Shown: positions 56,509 to 64,000 of the stretch, piece after piece
Layout: the number at the start of each line of letters is the position of its first letter
Numbering within the stretch: position 1 is the stretch's first letter
Source of the DNA: Rhodanobacter sp. Soil772
Lineage (GTDB): Bacteria > Pseudomonadota > Gammaproteobacteria > Xanthomonadales > Rhodanobacteraceae
DNA length: 64,000 nucleotides
Reading direction: 5' to 3'
Assembly: GCF_001428385.1 (NCBI RefSeq)
Contig: NZ_LMSK01000004.1
Span: 211,437 to 275,436, forward strand
Made by a program: the position numbers and the translations under genes
Notes under the pieces: generated by a model
Databases searched by the model: none
Told to the model about the DNA's origin: nothing
Seen by the model: the letters and a program-made list of their open reading frames with translations, nothing else

Positions 56509-57930
56509 ATGACGGGCAATCAGATATCCAGGCGTTGCGTGGTCTGGTTTGGCCAACCGACGGATGAGGAATGCGCCTGTCTGGCACGAGAGGGCTGGCG
56601 TACCCGGATCGGCGATGCGCAATTGCAGGGCGGCGTGGGCATGCGGCGCGGCGATATCGTGGTGGCCATGGCCGATCTGCGTCACAGCGATGCGGATACG
56701 GTACAGGCGATGGACCAGTTGATGGCCGATCACCCATGGCTGCCCTGGCTGGCCCTGGTTTCCCAGGAGACCGCCGCCGATACGCCGGAGGTGGAACGCA
56801 TCCTGCGGGCCAGCGTGGACTTCTTCACCGCACCGGTCGACATGAAACGCCTGACCGATGTCTTGATGAAGTTCGGCAACGACTGGACGCCGGCCACGGA
56901 AAAGACGGATATCCCGGGCATCGTGGGCGCGCAAAGTCCGGCGATGTGCGCCGCGGTGGCCAGCTTGCGCAAATATGCGCCGGTGGAATTGCCGGTGTTG
57001 ATCACCGGCGAGACCGGCAGCGGCAAGGAAGTGGCGGCGCGCGCGCTGCACGGCCTGTCGGCGCGTCGCGAGCGGCCGTTCGTCGCCATCAATTGCGGTG
57101 CGTTGCCGCCGAACCTGGTGCAGTCCGAGCTGTTCGGTCACGAGCGTGGCGCTTTCACCGGCGCGAATGCGCGGCGCATCGGGCATTTCGAGGCCGCTTC
57201 CGGCGGCACGGTGTTCCTCGACGAGATCGGCGACCTGCCGTTCGACGCCCAGACCAGCTTGCTGCGCCTGCTGCAGGAGGGCACGCTGGAGCGCGTGGGT
57301 TCGAGTCAGCTGATCCGGTTGGACGTGCGCGTGCTGGCTGCCACCCATGTGGACCTGGAGCTGGCCGTGGCGCAGGGCCGCTTCCGCGAGGATCTGTACT
57401 ACCGGCTCAACGTGCTGCGCCTGCGCATGCCCGCGCTGCGCGAACGCGGTGGCGACGTCGAATTGCTCGCGCAGAATTTCCTGGATGCGTTCCGTCTGCG
57501 CCACCCCGGCCGCGCCCGCACATTCAGCAGCAGTGCGCGGCAGGCCATGCGCGGATTCAGCTGGCCCGGCAACGTACGCGAGTTGATCAATCGCGTACAA
57601 CGTGCCGCGGTGGTTGCCGAAGGCACGCTGATCAGCGCGAGCGACCTCGACCTGCAGGATGCGCAGCCCTCTGCCACGCCCCGTTCCAGCCTCGGCCTGA
57701 CGCGTGTTTCGGCCGAGCGCGAGGCGGTGCTGAACTGCCTGCGCGAAAGCCGCTACAACATCAGCGAATGCGCGCGGCGACTCAACGTGTCGCGGGTCAC
57801 CGTGTATCGCCTGTGCAAGAAGCACCGGCTGGAACTGGATGGGCTGCGGGGCAATGGCCTTCCCTTTCGCGCTGGACGACCCGCCGCAGGCGTGAACGCC
57901 CCCAGGCCGCCGGTGACTCAGAACATGTAG
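56509..57930 (+). CDS. Sigma-54-dependent transcriptional activator with Fis-type HTH
   Basis: 473 residues. The N-terminal ~130 form a degenerate receiver-like domain: GDIVVAMADLRHSDADTVQA and DFFTAPVDMKRLTDVLMKFG, without a clear phosphoacceptor Asp. The AAA+ domain has Walker A ITGETGSGKEVAARALHG, the sigma-54 contact loop ELFGHERGAFTGANARRIGH and Walker B TVFLDEIGDLPFD. The C-terminus carries a Fis HTH (NISECARRLNVSRVTVYRLC). It resembles VpsR/FleQ-type activators that respond to second messengers or other proteins. A strong -24/-12 promoter at 58818-58833, facing it across the ruined operon, is its obvious candidate target. Confidence 0.9.
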   Translation: MTGNQISRRCVVWFGQPTDEECACLAREGWRTRIGDAQLQGGVGMRRGDIVVAMADLRHSDADTVQAMDQLMADHPWLPWLALVSQETAADTPEVERILRASVDFFTAPVDMKRLTDVLMKFGNDWTPATEKTDIPGIVGAQSPAMCAAVASLRKYAPVELPVLITGETGSGKEVAARALHGLSARRERPFVAINCGALPPNLVQSELFGHERGAFTGANARRIGHFEAASGGTVFLDEIGDLPFDAQTSLLRLLQEGTLERVGSSQLIRLDVRVLAATHVDLELAVAQGRFREDLYYRLNVLRLRMPALRERGGDVELLAQNFLDAFRLRHPGRARTFSSSARQAMRGFSWPGNVRELINRVQRAAVVAEGTLISASDLDLQDAQPSATPRSSLGLTRVSAEREAVLNCLRESRYNISECARRLNVSRVTVYRLCKKHRLELDGLRGNGLPFRAGRPAAGVNAPRPPVTQNM

Positions 57931-58103
57931 GGAATCTTGAAGGTGACGCCGTAGTCCGGTGCATCCGGCGTCAAGCCGATGCCCGGCATCGTCATCAGCG
58001 TGGTGTGCCGGCGCATCGCGCAGGTCACGCCGAGGTTGCGCGGGAGCGAATGGGTGCAGCCCGGGTTCGCGAACACGATCACCGGATCCATCGCCTTGAT
58101 CGC
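57918..58103 (-). pseudogene. C-terminal remnant of an outer-membrane beta-barrel protein
   Basis: The frame ends AMRRHTTLMTMPGIGLTPDA then PDYGVTFKIPYMF, with a terminal Phe and alternating polar/hydrophobic strands as in outer-membrane porins; upstream is KAMDPVIVFANPGCTHSLPR. This resembles the end of a barrel protein I remember encoded beside C39 peptidases in related proteobacteria. It is joined upstream, without a start, to the C39 remnant. The last 13 bp overlap the end of the activator gene, tail to tail. Only about 60 residues of a normally ~300-residue protein remain. Confidence 0.6.
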
Positions 58104-58353
58104 CGACGACATGGGTCTCGTCGACGTCCAGGCGGTAGGTGTAGCGCGGATCGTGGCCAGTGCGGCGGCGCCGCAGCTGTAGTCGGTGTGCTGGCGCACC
58201 GTGTTGCGGTACGGCTTCCTGAGTGCTCGTCACTCGGCCGCTGCAATGGGCGTCGTTCGGCAGTGCGCCGCCAGCTCACATCGACGGCCGTGTTTTTCCG
58301 CCTGCGGCGGCGCACAGGCCCACAAGCAGAAGCATGGCAAAAGCGGCCCGCAT
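58104..58353 (-). pseudogene. Frameshifted C39 peptidase remnant
   Basis: An ATG at 58353 opens a signal peptide (MRAAFAMLLLVGLCAAAGGK) that soon hits a stop near 58279. In another frame follows YRNTVRQHTDYSCGAAALAT, the catalytic-Cys motif of C39 peptidases. After ATI, adding back one T would restore LRYTYRLDVDETHVV, so a single-base deletion is visible. The catalytic His/Asp part is absent; sequence passes directly into the barrel remnant. Intact homologues process or help export secreted adhesins or amyloids (FapD type). It is clearly non-functional. Confidence 0.7.
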
Positions 58354-58383
58354 CGTCGATTTTCGTGTATTCGTTCCCTGGCG

Positions 58384-58429
58384 AAGGAAGTCCCCCCGGC
58401 CCGCAGGGGACGGGTCGGGGGGGTTCCTT
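58384..58429. repeat. Large GC-rich imperfect hairpin between secreted-protein gene and C39 remnant
   Basis: AAGGAAGTCCCCCCGGCCCG and its near complement (CGGGTCGGGGGGGTTCCTT) flank a short AGGGGA-type loop. It lies in the gap between the small secreted gene and the C39 remnant on the minus strand. It may be a terminator, an attenuator or a REP-like palindrome; there is no clear T-run. Confidence 0.55.
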
Positions 58430-58494
58430 TGGTGCCCGGCTACAGGGTCGCCGGGTTACCGCCCTCGTTCGCCGCTTGCGCGGCTCTTGCGTGA

Positions 58495-58782
58495 CTACTG
58501 CGCGCCATCGTTGGCGGAGGCGCGCAGGTTGGCATAATCGATGTCGCTGAGTTCTTCGGTGCCGAGCGCGCGAGCCATCTCGTGCCGGGGCGACGGGTCG
58601 ACCATCAACGCCATGCCCGGCGGCGCCGGGCACGCGGAGACGTTGCGCAGAAGCACGATATCCCCGGGCCTGGCTTTTGCGGCCTGGTAGGCGTCGGCGG
58701 CCAGCACGCTGGCCGGCAGCAGCAGCGCGGCCAGCATCAGCAGGGTGCGGTCGATGAGCCGACGACGATGGCACGGATACAT
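58495..58782 (-). CDS. Small secreted protein under a sigma-54 promoter
   Basis: 95 residues. A basic start (MYPCHRRRLIDR) and hydrophobic core (TLLMLAALLLPASVLA) form a signal peptide cleaved near AADA. The mature ~63 residues include KARPGDIVLLRNVSACPAPP, GMALMVDPSPRHEMARALGT and EELSDIDYANLRAS. I do not recognise a named family; the placement ahead of C39/barrel remnants suggests a component of the same export system, and it may be C-terminally shortened. AGAGGAAG gives a good RBS. The -24/-12 promoter starts 36 bp upstream. Confidence 0.65.
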   Translation of the reverse strand: MYPCHRRRLIDRTLLMLAALLLPASVLAADAYQAAKARPGDIVLLRNVSACPAPPGMALMVDPSPRHEMARALGTEELSDIDYANLRASANDGAQ

Positions 58783-59122
58783 GGATGCTTCCTCTGCATG
58801 GGTTCCCATGTCGGATGAGCAATCCGCGTGCCATCCGCGACAAAGCCCGCCACAGTGCGGTTTGCAGCGATCGGGTCGGTTCGTGCCATGGCGTTGTCGT
58901 GTCGTCGCGTATACAGCGGTCACCCGCGTCGGGTAGCGGCGTACGCGTGGCGATGCGCGCCGCAACTGCGTTGCGACGGGCTGTAACGCGGGCGATACAG
59001 CCCATTGGCAGGTGTTACAACAGCAGGCGTGATTGTGCGTGGTCGCGGCACGGCTCTACGATGCGCGCCACGCAACACCCGTCGTCCATCCAGCGGCCCG
59101 CGCCGCCACCTCGAGAACCCCC
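58783..59122. other. 340-bp divergent intergenic region
   Basis: Contains the minus-strand sigma-54 promoter (58818-58833) and, toward argD, the arms CTGTAAC (58980-58986) and GTTACAACAG (59016-59025), which are loosely inverted. No coding frame or RNA gene is convincing. No clear sigma-70 promoter for argD was identified. Confidence 0.6.
58818..58833 (-). promoter_or_regulatory. Sigma-54 (-24/-12) promoter
   Basis: Minus strand TGGCACGCGGATTGCT, a full match to the consensus TGGCACG-N4-TTGCW with the invariant GG and GC. Transcription would start about 12 nt downstream, near 58808, giving a ~26-nt leader with an AGAGGAAG ribosome-binding site before the small secreted-protein gene. An enhancer-binding-protein gene lies 0.9 kb away. 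Confidence 0.88.
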
Positions 59123-60349
59123 ATGCACGAACAACCCTCCGCTCTGATCGAACTCGGCAAGCGCTACTGGCTGCCGGTATACAAGCCGCGCGAGCTGGTG
59201 CTCGACCATGGCAAGGGCGCGCGGGTGTGGGATACCGAAGGGCGCGACTATGTGGACTTCGGCGCCGGTATCGCGGTGAACGCGCTCGGCCACCAGGATC
59301 CGGATCTGCTCGCCGCGCTGGTCGCGCAGGCGCACAAGCTCTGGCACAGCAGCAACGTGTTCTACACCGAGCCGCCGCTGCGGCTGGCCGAGGAGCTGGT
59401 GCGCGCTTCGGGTTTTGCCGAACGCGTGTTCCTGTGCAACTCCGGCGCCGAGGCGAACGAGGCGGCGATCAAGCTGGTGCGCAAGTGGGCGGCATCGAAG
59501 GGGCGCCCGCCGGAGCAGCGCAACATCCTCACGTTCAGGGGATCGTTCCACGGCCGCACGCTGGCCACGGTCACCGCCACCGCGCAGCCGAAGTACCAGG
59601 CGGGCTACGAGCCGTTGCCGGCGGGTTTCGGCTACGCGGATTTCAACAATGTCGCCGCACTGGAGGCGGCGTTCGCCGCGGGCGACATCGCCGCCGTGAT
59701 GCTGGAACCGGTACAGGGCGAAGGCGGCGTGCTGCCGGCCGCGCCGGGGTTCCTCAAGCGCGTCCGCGAACTGTGCGATCAGCATGACGCGCTGCTGGTG
59801 CTGGACGAAATCCAGTGCGGCATGGGCCGCACCGGAACGCTGTTCGCACACGCGCACGACGACGTCACGCCGGACATCGTGACCCTGGCCAAGGCGCTCG
59901 GCTGCGGTTTTCCGATCGGTGCGATGCTGGCCGGCCCGAAGGTGGCCGAGGTGATGCAGTACGGTGCGCACGGCACCACCTTCGGCGGCAACCCGATGGC
60001 CGCTGCGGTGGCCCGCGTCGCGCTGGCCAAGCTGGCCTCGCCAGCGGTACTGATGAACGTGGAGCGGCAGGCGAACGACCTGCGCGCCGGACTGGCCCGG
60101 ATCAATCGCGAGTTGCCGGTATTCGCCGAGGTGCGTGGTCGCGGCCTGATGATCGGCGCGGTGCTGGCCGATGCCTACAAGGGCGAGGCGGGAACGATTC
60201 TCGACTGCGCCGCGGCGCATGGCCTGCTGTTGTTGCAGGCTGGGCCCGACGTGCTGCGCTTCGTGCCGCCGTTGACCATCAGCGATGAAGAACTGGCCGA
60301 AGGCCTCACGCGCCTGCACGCGGCCTTGAACGATTTTGTGGCAGGTTGA
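59123..60349 (+). CDS. argD: Acetylornithine/succinyldiaminopimelate-type aminotransferase
   Basis: 408 residues, class III PLP aminotransferase. Features: [20 protein letters not shown] near the N-terminus, [20 protein letters not shown] (cofactor phosphate region), [38 protein letters not shown], and the PLP Lys in [36 protein letters not shown] closes the site. It interconverts N-acetylornithine and its semialdehyde; AstC-like or ornithine activity is possible since no other arg gene is adjacent. The ATG at 59123 was chosen over upstream starts (59033) that add non-conserved residues. Confidence 0.88.
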   Translation: MHEQPSALIELGKRYWLPVYKPRELVLDHGKGARVWDTEGRDYVDFGAGIAVNALGHQDPDLLAALVAQAHKLWHSSNVFYTEPPLRLAEELVRASGFAERVFLCNSGAEANEAAIKLVRKWAASKGRPPEQRNILTFRGSFHGRTLATVTATAQPKYQAGYEPLPAGFGYADFNNVAALEAAFAAGDIAAVMLEPVQGEGGVLPAAPGFLKRVRELCDQHDALLVLDEIQCGMGRTGTLFAHAHDDVTPDIVTLAKALGCGFPIGAMLAGPKVAEVMQYGAHGTTFGGNPMAAAVARVALAKLASPAVLMNVERQANDLRAGLARINRELPVFAEVRGRGLMIGAVLADAYKGEAGTILDCAAAHGLLLLQAGPDVLRFVPPLTISDEELAEGLTRLHAALNDFVAG

Positions 60350-60389
60350 GCCGAGATTCTCGCCACAGCCGGCCGATCAGGAGCATTCC

Positions 60390-60809
60390 ATGAAATACCT
60401 GCACAGCATGGTGCGCGTGCGCGATCTCGACGCCTCGCTGCGTTTCTATTGCGAGGGCCTCGGCTTGCGCGAGGTACGTCGCACGGAGGTGCCCGAAGGC
60501 AAGTACACGCTGGTGTTCCTGTCGGCGCCGGGCAGCCCTGAGGCCGAGATCGAGCTGACTTGGAACTGGGGCTCGCAGGAGGACTACGGTTCGGCGCGCA
60601 ACTTCGGCCATCTGGCGTTTCGTGTCGAGGACATCTACGCCACCTGCGCGCGCCTGCAGGCGCTGGGCTGCACCATCCATCGCCCGCCGCGTGACGGGCA
60701 CATGGCCTTCGTGCGCTCGCCCGACCTGATCTCGATCGAGCTGCTGCAGGAAGGCTATCTGCCGCCGCGCGAGCCGTGGGCGTCGATGCCGAATACTGGC
60801 AGCTGGTGA
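60390..60809 (+). CDS. gloA: VOC family protein, glyoxalase I-like
   Basis: 139 residues with two beta-alpha-beta-beta-beta modules. [40 protein letters not shown] and [20 protein letters not shown] match lactoylglutathione lyase; metal ligands His (HSM), Glu (EIELT), His (GHLAF) and Glu (SIELLQ) are all present. It would detoxify methylglyoxal as the glutathione adduct. CAGGAG precedes the ATG. It ends 1 bp before the convergent hemL stop. Confidence 0.88.
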   Translation: MKYLHSMVRVRDLDASLRFYCEGLGLREVRRTEVPEGKYTLVFLSAPGSPEAEIELTWNWGSQEDYGSARNFGHLAFRVEDIYATCARLQALGCTIHRPPRDGHMAFVRSPDLISIELLQEGYLPPREPWASMPNTGSW

Positions 60810-60810
60810 A

Positions 60811-62091
60811 TCAGCCCCTCGCGTCGCGCAGGGCGCCGCGCGCAGCTTCCAGCGTGTCGGCGATGTCCTGCTCGGTGTGCGCGCCGGACATGAAGCCGGC
60901 TTCGAAGGCCGATGGCGCCAGGTACACGCCGCGCTTCAGCATGCCGTGGAAGAAGCGGTTGAACAGCGCCACGTCCGCTGCCGTCGCCTGCGCGTAGCTC
61001 CGCACCTTTTCGGCGCTGAAGAACAAGCCGAACATGCCGCCGACGCGGTTGGTGCTGAACGCGATGCCTTCGCCATCGGCCACCGACTGCAGGCCGTCGG
61101 TGAGCAGGCGCGTGCGGGCGGCCAGCTTGTCGTGGAAGCCGGGCGCCTGGATCAGCTCCAGCATCGCCAGACCCGCAGCCATCGCCACCGGATTGCCGCT
61201 CAGCGTACCGGCCTGGTAGATCGGCCCGCTCGGGGCGATCTGTTCCATCAGCTCGCGGCGGCCGCCGTAAGCGCCCACCGGCATGCCGCCGCCGATGATC
61301 TTGCCGAACGTGGTGAGGTCCGGCGTCACGCCGTAGTACGCCTGCGCGCCGCCGAGCGCTACGCGGAAACCGGTCATCACCTCGTCGAAGATCAGCAGCA
61401 CGCCGTGCTGCGTGCACAGTTCGCGCAGGCCCTGCAGATAGCCGTCCATCGGCGGGATGCAGTTCATGTTGCCGGCGACCGGCTCGATGATCAGGCCGGC
61501 GATCTCGTGGCCCTGTTCGGCGAACAAGGCTTTCGCGGCATCCAAGTCGTTGTACGGCAGGGTCAGGGTGAGGTCGGCGTTCGCCTTCGGCACGCCCGGC
61601 GAGGTCGGTACGCCGAAGGTCAGCGCACCGGAGCCGGCCTTGACCAGGAAGCTGTCGCCATGGCCGTGGTAGCAGCCCTCGAATTTCACGAGCTTCGCGC
61701 GGCCGGTGGCGCCGCGGGCGAGGCGGATCGCCGACATCGTGGCCTCGGTGCCGGAGTTGACCATTCGCACCATCTCGACCGAGGGAATCAGCCGGGTGAT
61801 CGTTTCGGCCATGGTCACTTCGGCCGGACAGGGCGTGCCGAACGACAGGCCATGCTTCACCGCGCGTTCGACCGCCTCGCGCACGGCGGGGTGATTGTGG
61901 CCGACGATCATCGGCCCCCACGAGCCGACGTAGTCGATGTAGCGCGTGCCTTCGACGTCCCACAGGTAGGCAGCGTCCGCCCGCGCGGTGAAGAACGGCT
62001 CGCCGCCGACCGACTTGAACGCGCGCACCGGCGAGTTCACGCCGCCGGGCATCAGCTTCAGGGCGCGCTGGAAGAGTTCGTGGTTGGTCAT
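60811..62091 (-). CDS. hemL: Glutamate-1-semialdehyde 2,1-aminomutase
   Basis: 426 residues, PLP-dependent class III fold. It makes 5-aminolevulinate in the C5 haem pathway. It starts [20 protein letters not shown], with [60 protein letters not shown] and the PLP Lys in [18 protein letters not shown]. The start ATG overlaps the thiE stop by 4 bp, so the two genes are translationally coupled, an arrangement often seen in this group. Confidence 0.97.
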   Translation of the reverse strand: MTNHELFQRALKLMPGGVNSPVRAFKSVGGEPFFTARADAAYLWDVEGTRYIDYVGSWGPMIVGHNHPAVREAVERAVKHGLSFGTPCPAEVTMAETITRLIPSVEMVRMVNSGTEATMSAIRLARGATGRAKLVKFEGCYHGHGDSFLVKAGSGALTFGVPTSPGVPKANADLTLTLPYNDLDAAKALFAEQGHEIAGLIIEPVAGNMNCIPPMDGYLQGLRELCTQHGVLLIFDEVMTGFRVALGGAQAYYGVTPDLTTFGKIIGGGMPVGAYGGRRELMEQIAPSGPIYQAGTLSGNPVAMAAGLAMLELIQAPGFHDKLAARTRLLTDGLQSVADGEGIAFSTNRVGGMFGLFFSAEKVRSYAQATAADVALFNRFFHGMLKRGVYLAPSAFEAGFMSGAHTEQDIADTLEAARGALRDARG

Positions 62092-62732
62092 CGTGCGGAT
62101 TCTCGATCGGATGAATACAGGTCGGCGAAACGTTGCGCGGCGGCGCGCACGTCGGCAGCGGCGAAGACGGCGGTGATCGCCGCCAGGTATTCGACGCCGG
62201 CTTCGATCAGCGTAGCGCCATTGTCCGGCGTGATCCCGCCGATCGCCACCCGCGGTACGCCGAGCGCGGCGCTTTGCCTCAGCAAGTCGATCGGGACGCG
62301 CGCCGCCAGCGGCTTGGTGGGCGAGGGAAAGAACGCGCCGAACGACACGTAGCTGGCACCGGCGCGCACCGCGGCCTGCGCACGCGGCAACGAGCCGTAG
62401 CACGACACGCCGACGATCGCATTCTCGCCCAGCACCGCACGCACGGCTCGCGGATCGTCATCGTCGCGGCCCAGATGCACGCCGTCGGCGCCAACGGCCA
62501 GGGCCAGCGCGATGTCGTGGTCGATGATCAGCGGCACGCCATGGGCGTGACACAACTGTACGAGCGCCGTCGCTTCGGCGTGGCGCCGCACCGTATCCGC
62601 GCTCAGGTCGCGGTATTGCAGCAGCCTGGTGCCGCCGGCCAGTGCCTGTGTGACGACCTCCAGAAGATCGGCGCGCGGCCCATCGGTGATGGCGTACAGG
62701 CCGCGGCCCGGTTGGGGTGTGGGCATCTTCAA
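62088..62732 (-). CDS. thiE: Thiamine phosphate synthase
   Basis: 214 residues, TIM barrel. It joins HMP pyrophosphate and thiazole phosphate. Signatures: GLYAITDG at the start, [71 protein letters not shown], and [20 protein letters not shown]. It overlaps hemL (ATGA). No TPP riboswitch was found upstream; the 110-bp gap to the divergent rubredoxin gene is too short for one with a promoter. Confidence 0.95.
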   Translation of the reverse strand: MKMPTPQPGRGLYAITDGPRADLLEVVTQALAGGTRLLQYRDLSADTVRRHAEATALVQLCHAHGVPLIIDHDIALALAVGADGVHLGRDDDDPRAVRAVLGENAIVGVSCYGSLPRAQAAVRAGASYVSFGAFFPSPTKPLAARVPIDLLRQSAALGVPRVAIGGITPDNGATLIEAGVEYLAAITAVFAAADVRAAAQRFADLYSSDRESAR

Positions 62733-62842
62733 ATCATGGCCTCGCGAGCGTGGTGGAAAGGGCGGCGACGTCGTCGCGCTTTCGTATTGTCGGGCGAGTT
62801 GCGAGAATGCTCCATTCCCCAGAGATCCGAAGAAGCCCGATC

Positions 62843-63037
62843 ATGAGCCAGAGTTCCACCGAAACCGCCTTGCGCAAATGGATGTGCGTCGTCTGCGGCT
62901 ACATCTACGACGAAGCCGTGGGCGTGCCCGACGAAGGAATTCCCGCCGGTACTCGCTGGGAAGACGTGCCCGACACCTGGACCTGCCCGGATTGCGGCAC
63001 CACCAAGGACGACTTCGAGATGATCGAGCTCGACTGA
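62843..63037 (+). CDS. Rubredoxin
   Basis: 64 residues. The iron site is formed by two CxxCG loops: KWMCVVCGYIYDEAVG and TWTCPDCGTTKDDFEMIELD, with GVPDEGIPAGTRWEDVPDTW between them. It is a small one-electron carrier for oxygenases or oxidases; the partner is not evident nearby. The start MSQSSTETALRK adds a short polar leader typical of proteobacterial versions. It is divergent from thiE. Confidence 0.96.
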   Translation: MSQSSTETALRKWMCVVCGYIYDEAVGVPDEGIPAGTRWEDVPDTWTCPDCGTTKDDFEMIELD

Positions 63038-63146
63038 GCGCCGATTCCTGCCCGCAAACGGCCCGATCCCGTCAGTGCGTTGACCGGGCCGCCTGCTCTG
63101 ATGTTCCTGCGCCCGGTCACGCGGCGCGCCATACGGGGAACATCCC

Positions 63147-63353
63147 ATGCAACAGTTCATTCCGTTCGAAGACGACTGGGACGCACTGGAAAACCTGCGT
63201 CCCGAAGACCTGATTCCCTATCGTGTCGGCATGCTCGACGCGCCGCGTGCAGCCGCTCAGCGCACCGGTCCGATGTCGCCGTCGATCTTCAACGCGTCGC
63301 CCAGTTTCGCCCCGATGCGCTGCGCCGTACCGGCAGACAGCTCCAGCACGTAG
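63147..63353 (+). CDS. Possible small cytosolic protein, overlapping the convergent DUF192 gene
   Basis: 68-residue frame. The first ~29 residues (MQQFIPFEDDWDALENLRPE, then DLIPYRVGM) look like a real acidic N-terminus and follow a GGGGAA purine stretch. The rest overlaps the 3' part of the DUF192 gene on the other strand by 97 bp and is low-quality (Ser/Ala-rich). It may be a 3'-truncated gene or a genuine short protein. No family is recognised. Confidence 0.4.
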   Translation: MQQFIPFEDDWDALENLRPEDLIPYRVGMLDAPRAAAQRTGPMSPSIFNASPSFAPMRCAVPADSSST

Positions 63354-63709
63354 ATCGCCGGCGCGGCGCTGGGATAGGTCGGGCAGGGATCGGCCTTGCA
63401 TGGCGGCACGTCCAGCTGCATCGAGACCAGTCGGCGTTCCGCATCGAAATACAGGATGTCCAGCGGGATCAGCGTGTTCTTCATCCAGAACGCCTGCGGC
63501 CCGATGTGGGAAAACACGAACAGCATGCCGTGGTCGGGCGCCAGCGTGGTGCGCATCATCAGGCCGTGTTGTCGACTGGCGTCGTCGGTGGCGAGCTCCA
63601 CCGAGAAACGCTGCCCATGCAACTCGACCGCCGGCTTTGCGAGTTGCGCGGGAGCGTTGCCGGAACAGCCGGCCAGCAGGAAGAGCATCGGGGCAATCCA
63701 TCGTTTCAT
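63257..63709 (-). CDS. DUF192 family lipoprotein
   Basis: 150 residues. MKRWIAPMLFLLAGCSGNAP has a lipobox (LAGC), so the mature protein is a lipoprotein. The DUF192 domain follows: VELATDDASRQHGLMMRTTL, GMLFVFSHIGPQAFWMKNTL and IPLDILYFDAERRLVSM, then YVLELSAGTAQRIGAKLGD. The family is widespread and of unknown function. The start at 63709 was chosen because it begins the signal sequence; an in-frame ATG at 63790 adds 27 residues that would hide it. Confidence 0.85.
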   Translation of the reverse strand: MKRWIAPMLFLLAGCSGNAPAQLAKPAVELHGQRFSVELATDDASRQHGLMMRTTLAPDHGMLFVFSHIGPQAFWMKNTLIPLDILYFDAERRLVSMQLDVPPCKADPCPTYPSAAPAIYVLELSAGTAQRIGAKLGDALKIDGDIGPVR

Positions 63710-63905
63710 CGCAGGCACTCGTCGCGGGCGGAAAGACGCGATGGGCAGTGTAGCGCTGCGGCCAACTGCGCTTCCGCGAGAAAAGTGCATGCGCCCCCTT
63801 CCCAGACGCGCGGCTCGGCGCTATGATTCTCGCCCCTTCGACGAAGCGCCCTTTCGCGAAGGTTTCCGCAACACTCCACGCTGAAAAATTTGTTAGCTAC
63901 GGGTG

Positions 63906-63933
63906 TTGACGGTCTAGAAAAGCGATGTAGAAT
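63906..63933 (+). promoter_or_regulatory. Strong promoter, probably of an rRNA operon beyond the right edge
   Basis: -35 TTGACG (63906-63911), 16-bp spacer and -10 TAGAAT (63928-63933). An A/T-rich AAAAATTTGTTA stretch at 63884-63895 could be an UP element. The leader continues about 65 bp to the end of the window without a start codon or RBS. Similar TTGACG/TAGAAT promoters with GGGCGGC discriminators head rRNA operons in this order, but the gene itself is not in view. Confidence 0.6.
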
Positions 63934-64000
63934 GGGCGGCTCACCCGGGACGAAACGTTCTGGGGTGCAGACCGGAAACGGGATGCAGAACAAGGATCTT

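Noticed and set aside
62733..62842. TPP riboswitch before thiE
   Set aside because: The gap is 110 bp, shared with a divergent promoter, and none of the conserved TPP riboswitch core (CUGAGA, ACCUGA) was seen.

Overview
The window is high-GC, densely packed chromosomal DNA from a gammaproteobacterium of the Lysobacterales/Xanthomonadales, most likely the Rhodanobacter-Dyella side of the order. This rests on gene content and order: fis-purH and aroQ-accB-accC-prmA runs, a C-rich-loop sRNA next to polA, a pyrophosphate-type phosphofructokinase beside a proton-pumping pyrophosphatase, and GGGATTC/GGGAATC heptamer repeats. The assignment comes from recognising proteins and layout, not from a database search. 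No tRNA or rRNA gene is visible, but a strong rRNA-type promoter points off the right edge.

Layout. 1-5150 (minus): 5' part of uvrD, a DUF3185 membrane protein, an sX13-like sRNA and polA. 5256-8738: a DUF2782 secreted protein, a tiny membrane ORF, a glutathione S-transferase, purH and fis. 8895-16924 (minus): DUF3426 protein, prmA, accC, accB, aroQ, a TlpA-type thioredoxin, dsbD and cutA; a heptamer-bounded four-helix-bundle element splits accC from accB. 17043-19303: CIRCE-controlled groES-groEL, with an ORF-less copy of the same kind of element between the two genes. 19349-29052: envelope and housekeeping genes (LTA-synthase-like sulfatase, glnE, ELM1-family protein, nitroreductase, YceI, Yip1-family protein, zinc-finger protein). 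29107-36765: LPS core/lipid A block (glycosyltransferases, O-antigen ligase, polysaccharide deacetylase, LpxL-type acyltransferase, waaA). 36829-39743: tolC, pcm and a TetR regulator. 39955-42127: a lower-GC islet with an Asp/Asn beta-hydroxylase gene overlapping a sulfotransferase gene, ending in a decapitated ferritin-like gene.

42128-56235: an alcohol dehydrogenase, DUF2333 protein, soluble pyrophosphatase, prolyl-4-hydroxylase-like protein, S9 peptidase, H+-pyrophosphatase (with a second copy of its 3' end), RcnB-like protein, PPi-dependent phosphofructokinase, adk, mpl, a LON-substrate-binding-domain protein and an SDR. 56509-58833: a sigma-54 activator facing a decayed minus-strand operon (small secreted protein, C39 peptidase remnant, outer-membrane-barrel remnant) that still has an excellent -24/-12 promoter. 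59123-63709: argD-type aminotransferase, glyoxalase-family protein, hemL, thiE, rubredoxin, a small ORF and a DUF192 lipoprotein.

Themes. Three neighbouring genes handle pyrophosphate (ppa, hppA, PPi-PFK). The LPS block covers acylation, Kdo transfer, core sugars and O-antigen ligation. The most unusual signals are the heptamer-ended elements sitting precisely inside two essential operons plus a half-array inside uvrD, the sX13-like RNA, the sigma-54-linked ruined export operon, and the synonymous 3'-end duplication of hppA.
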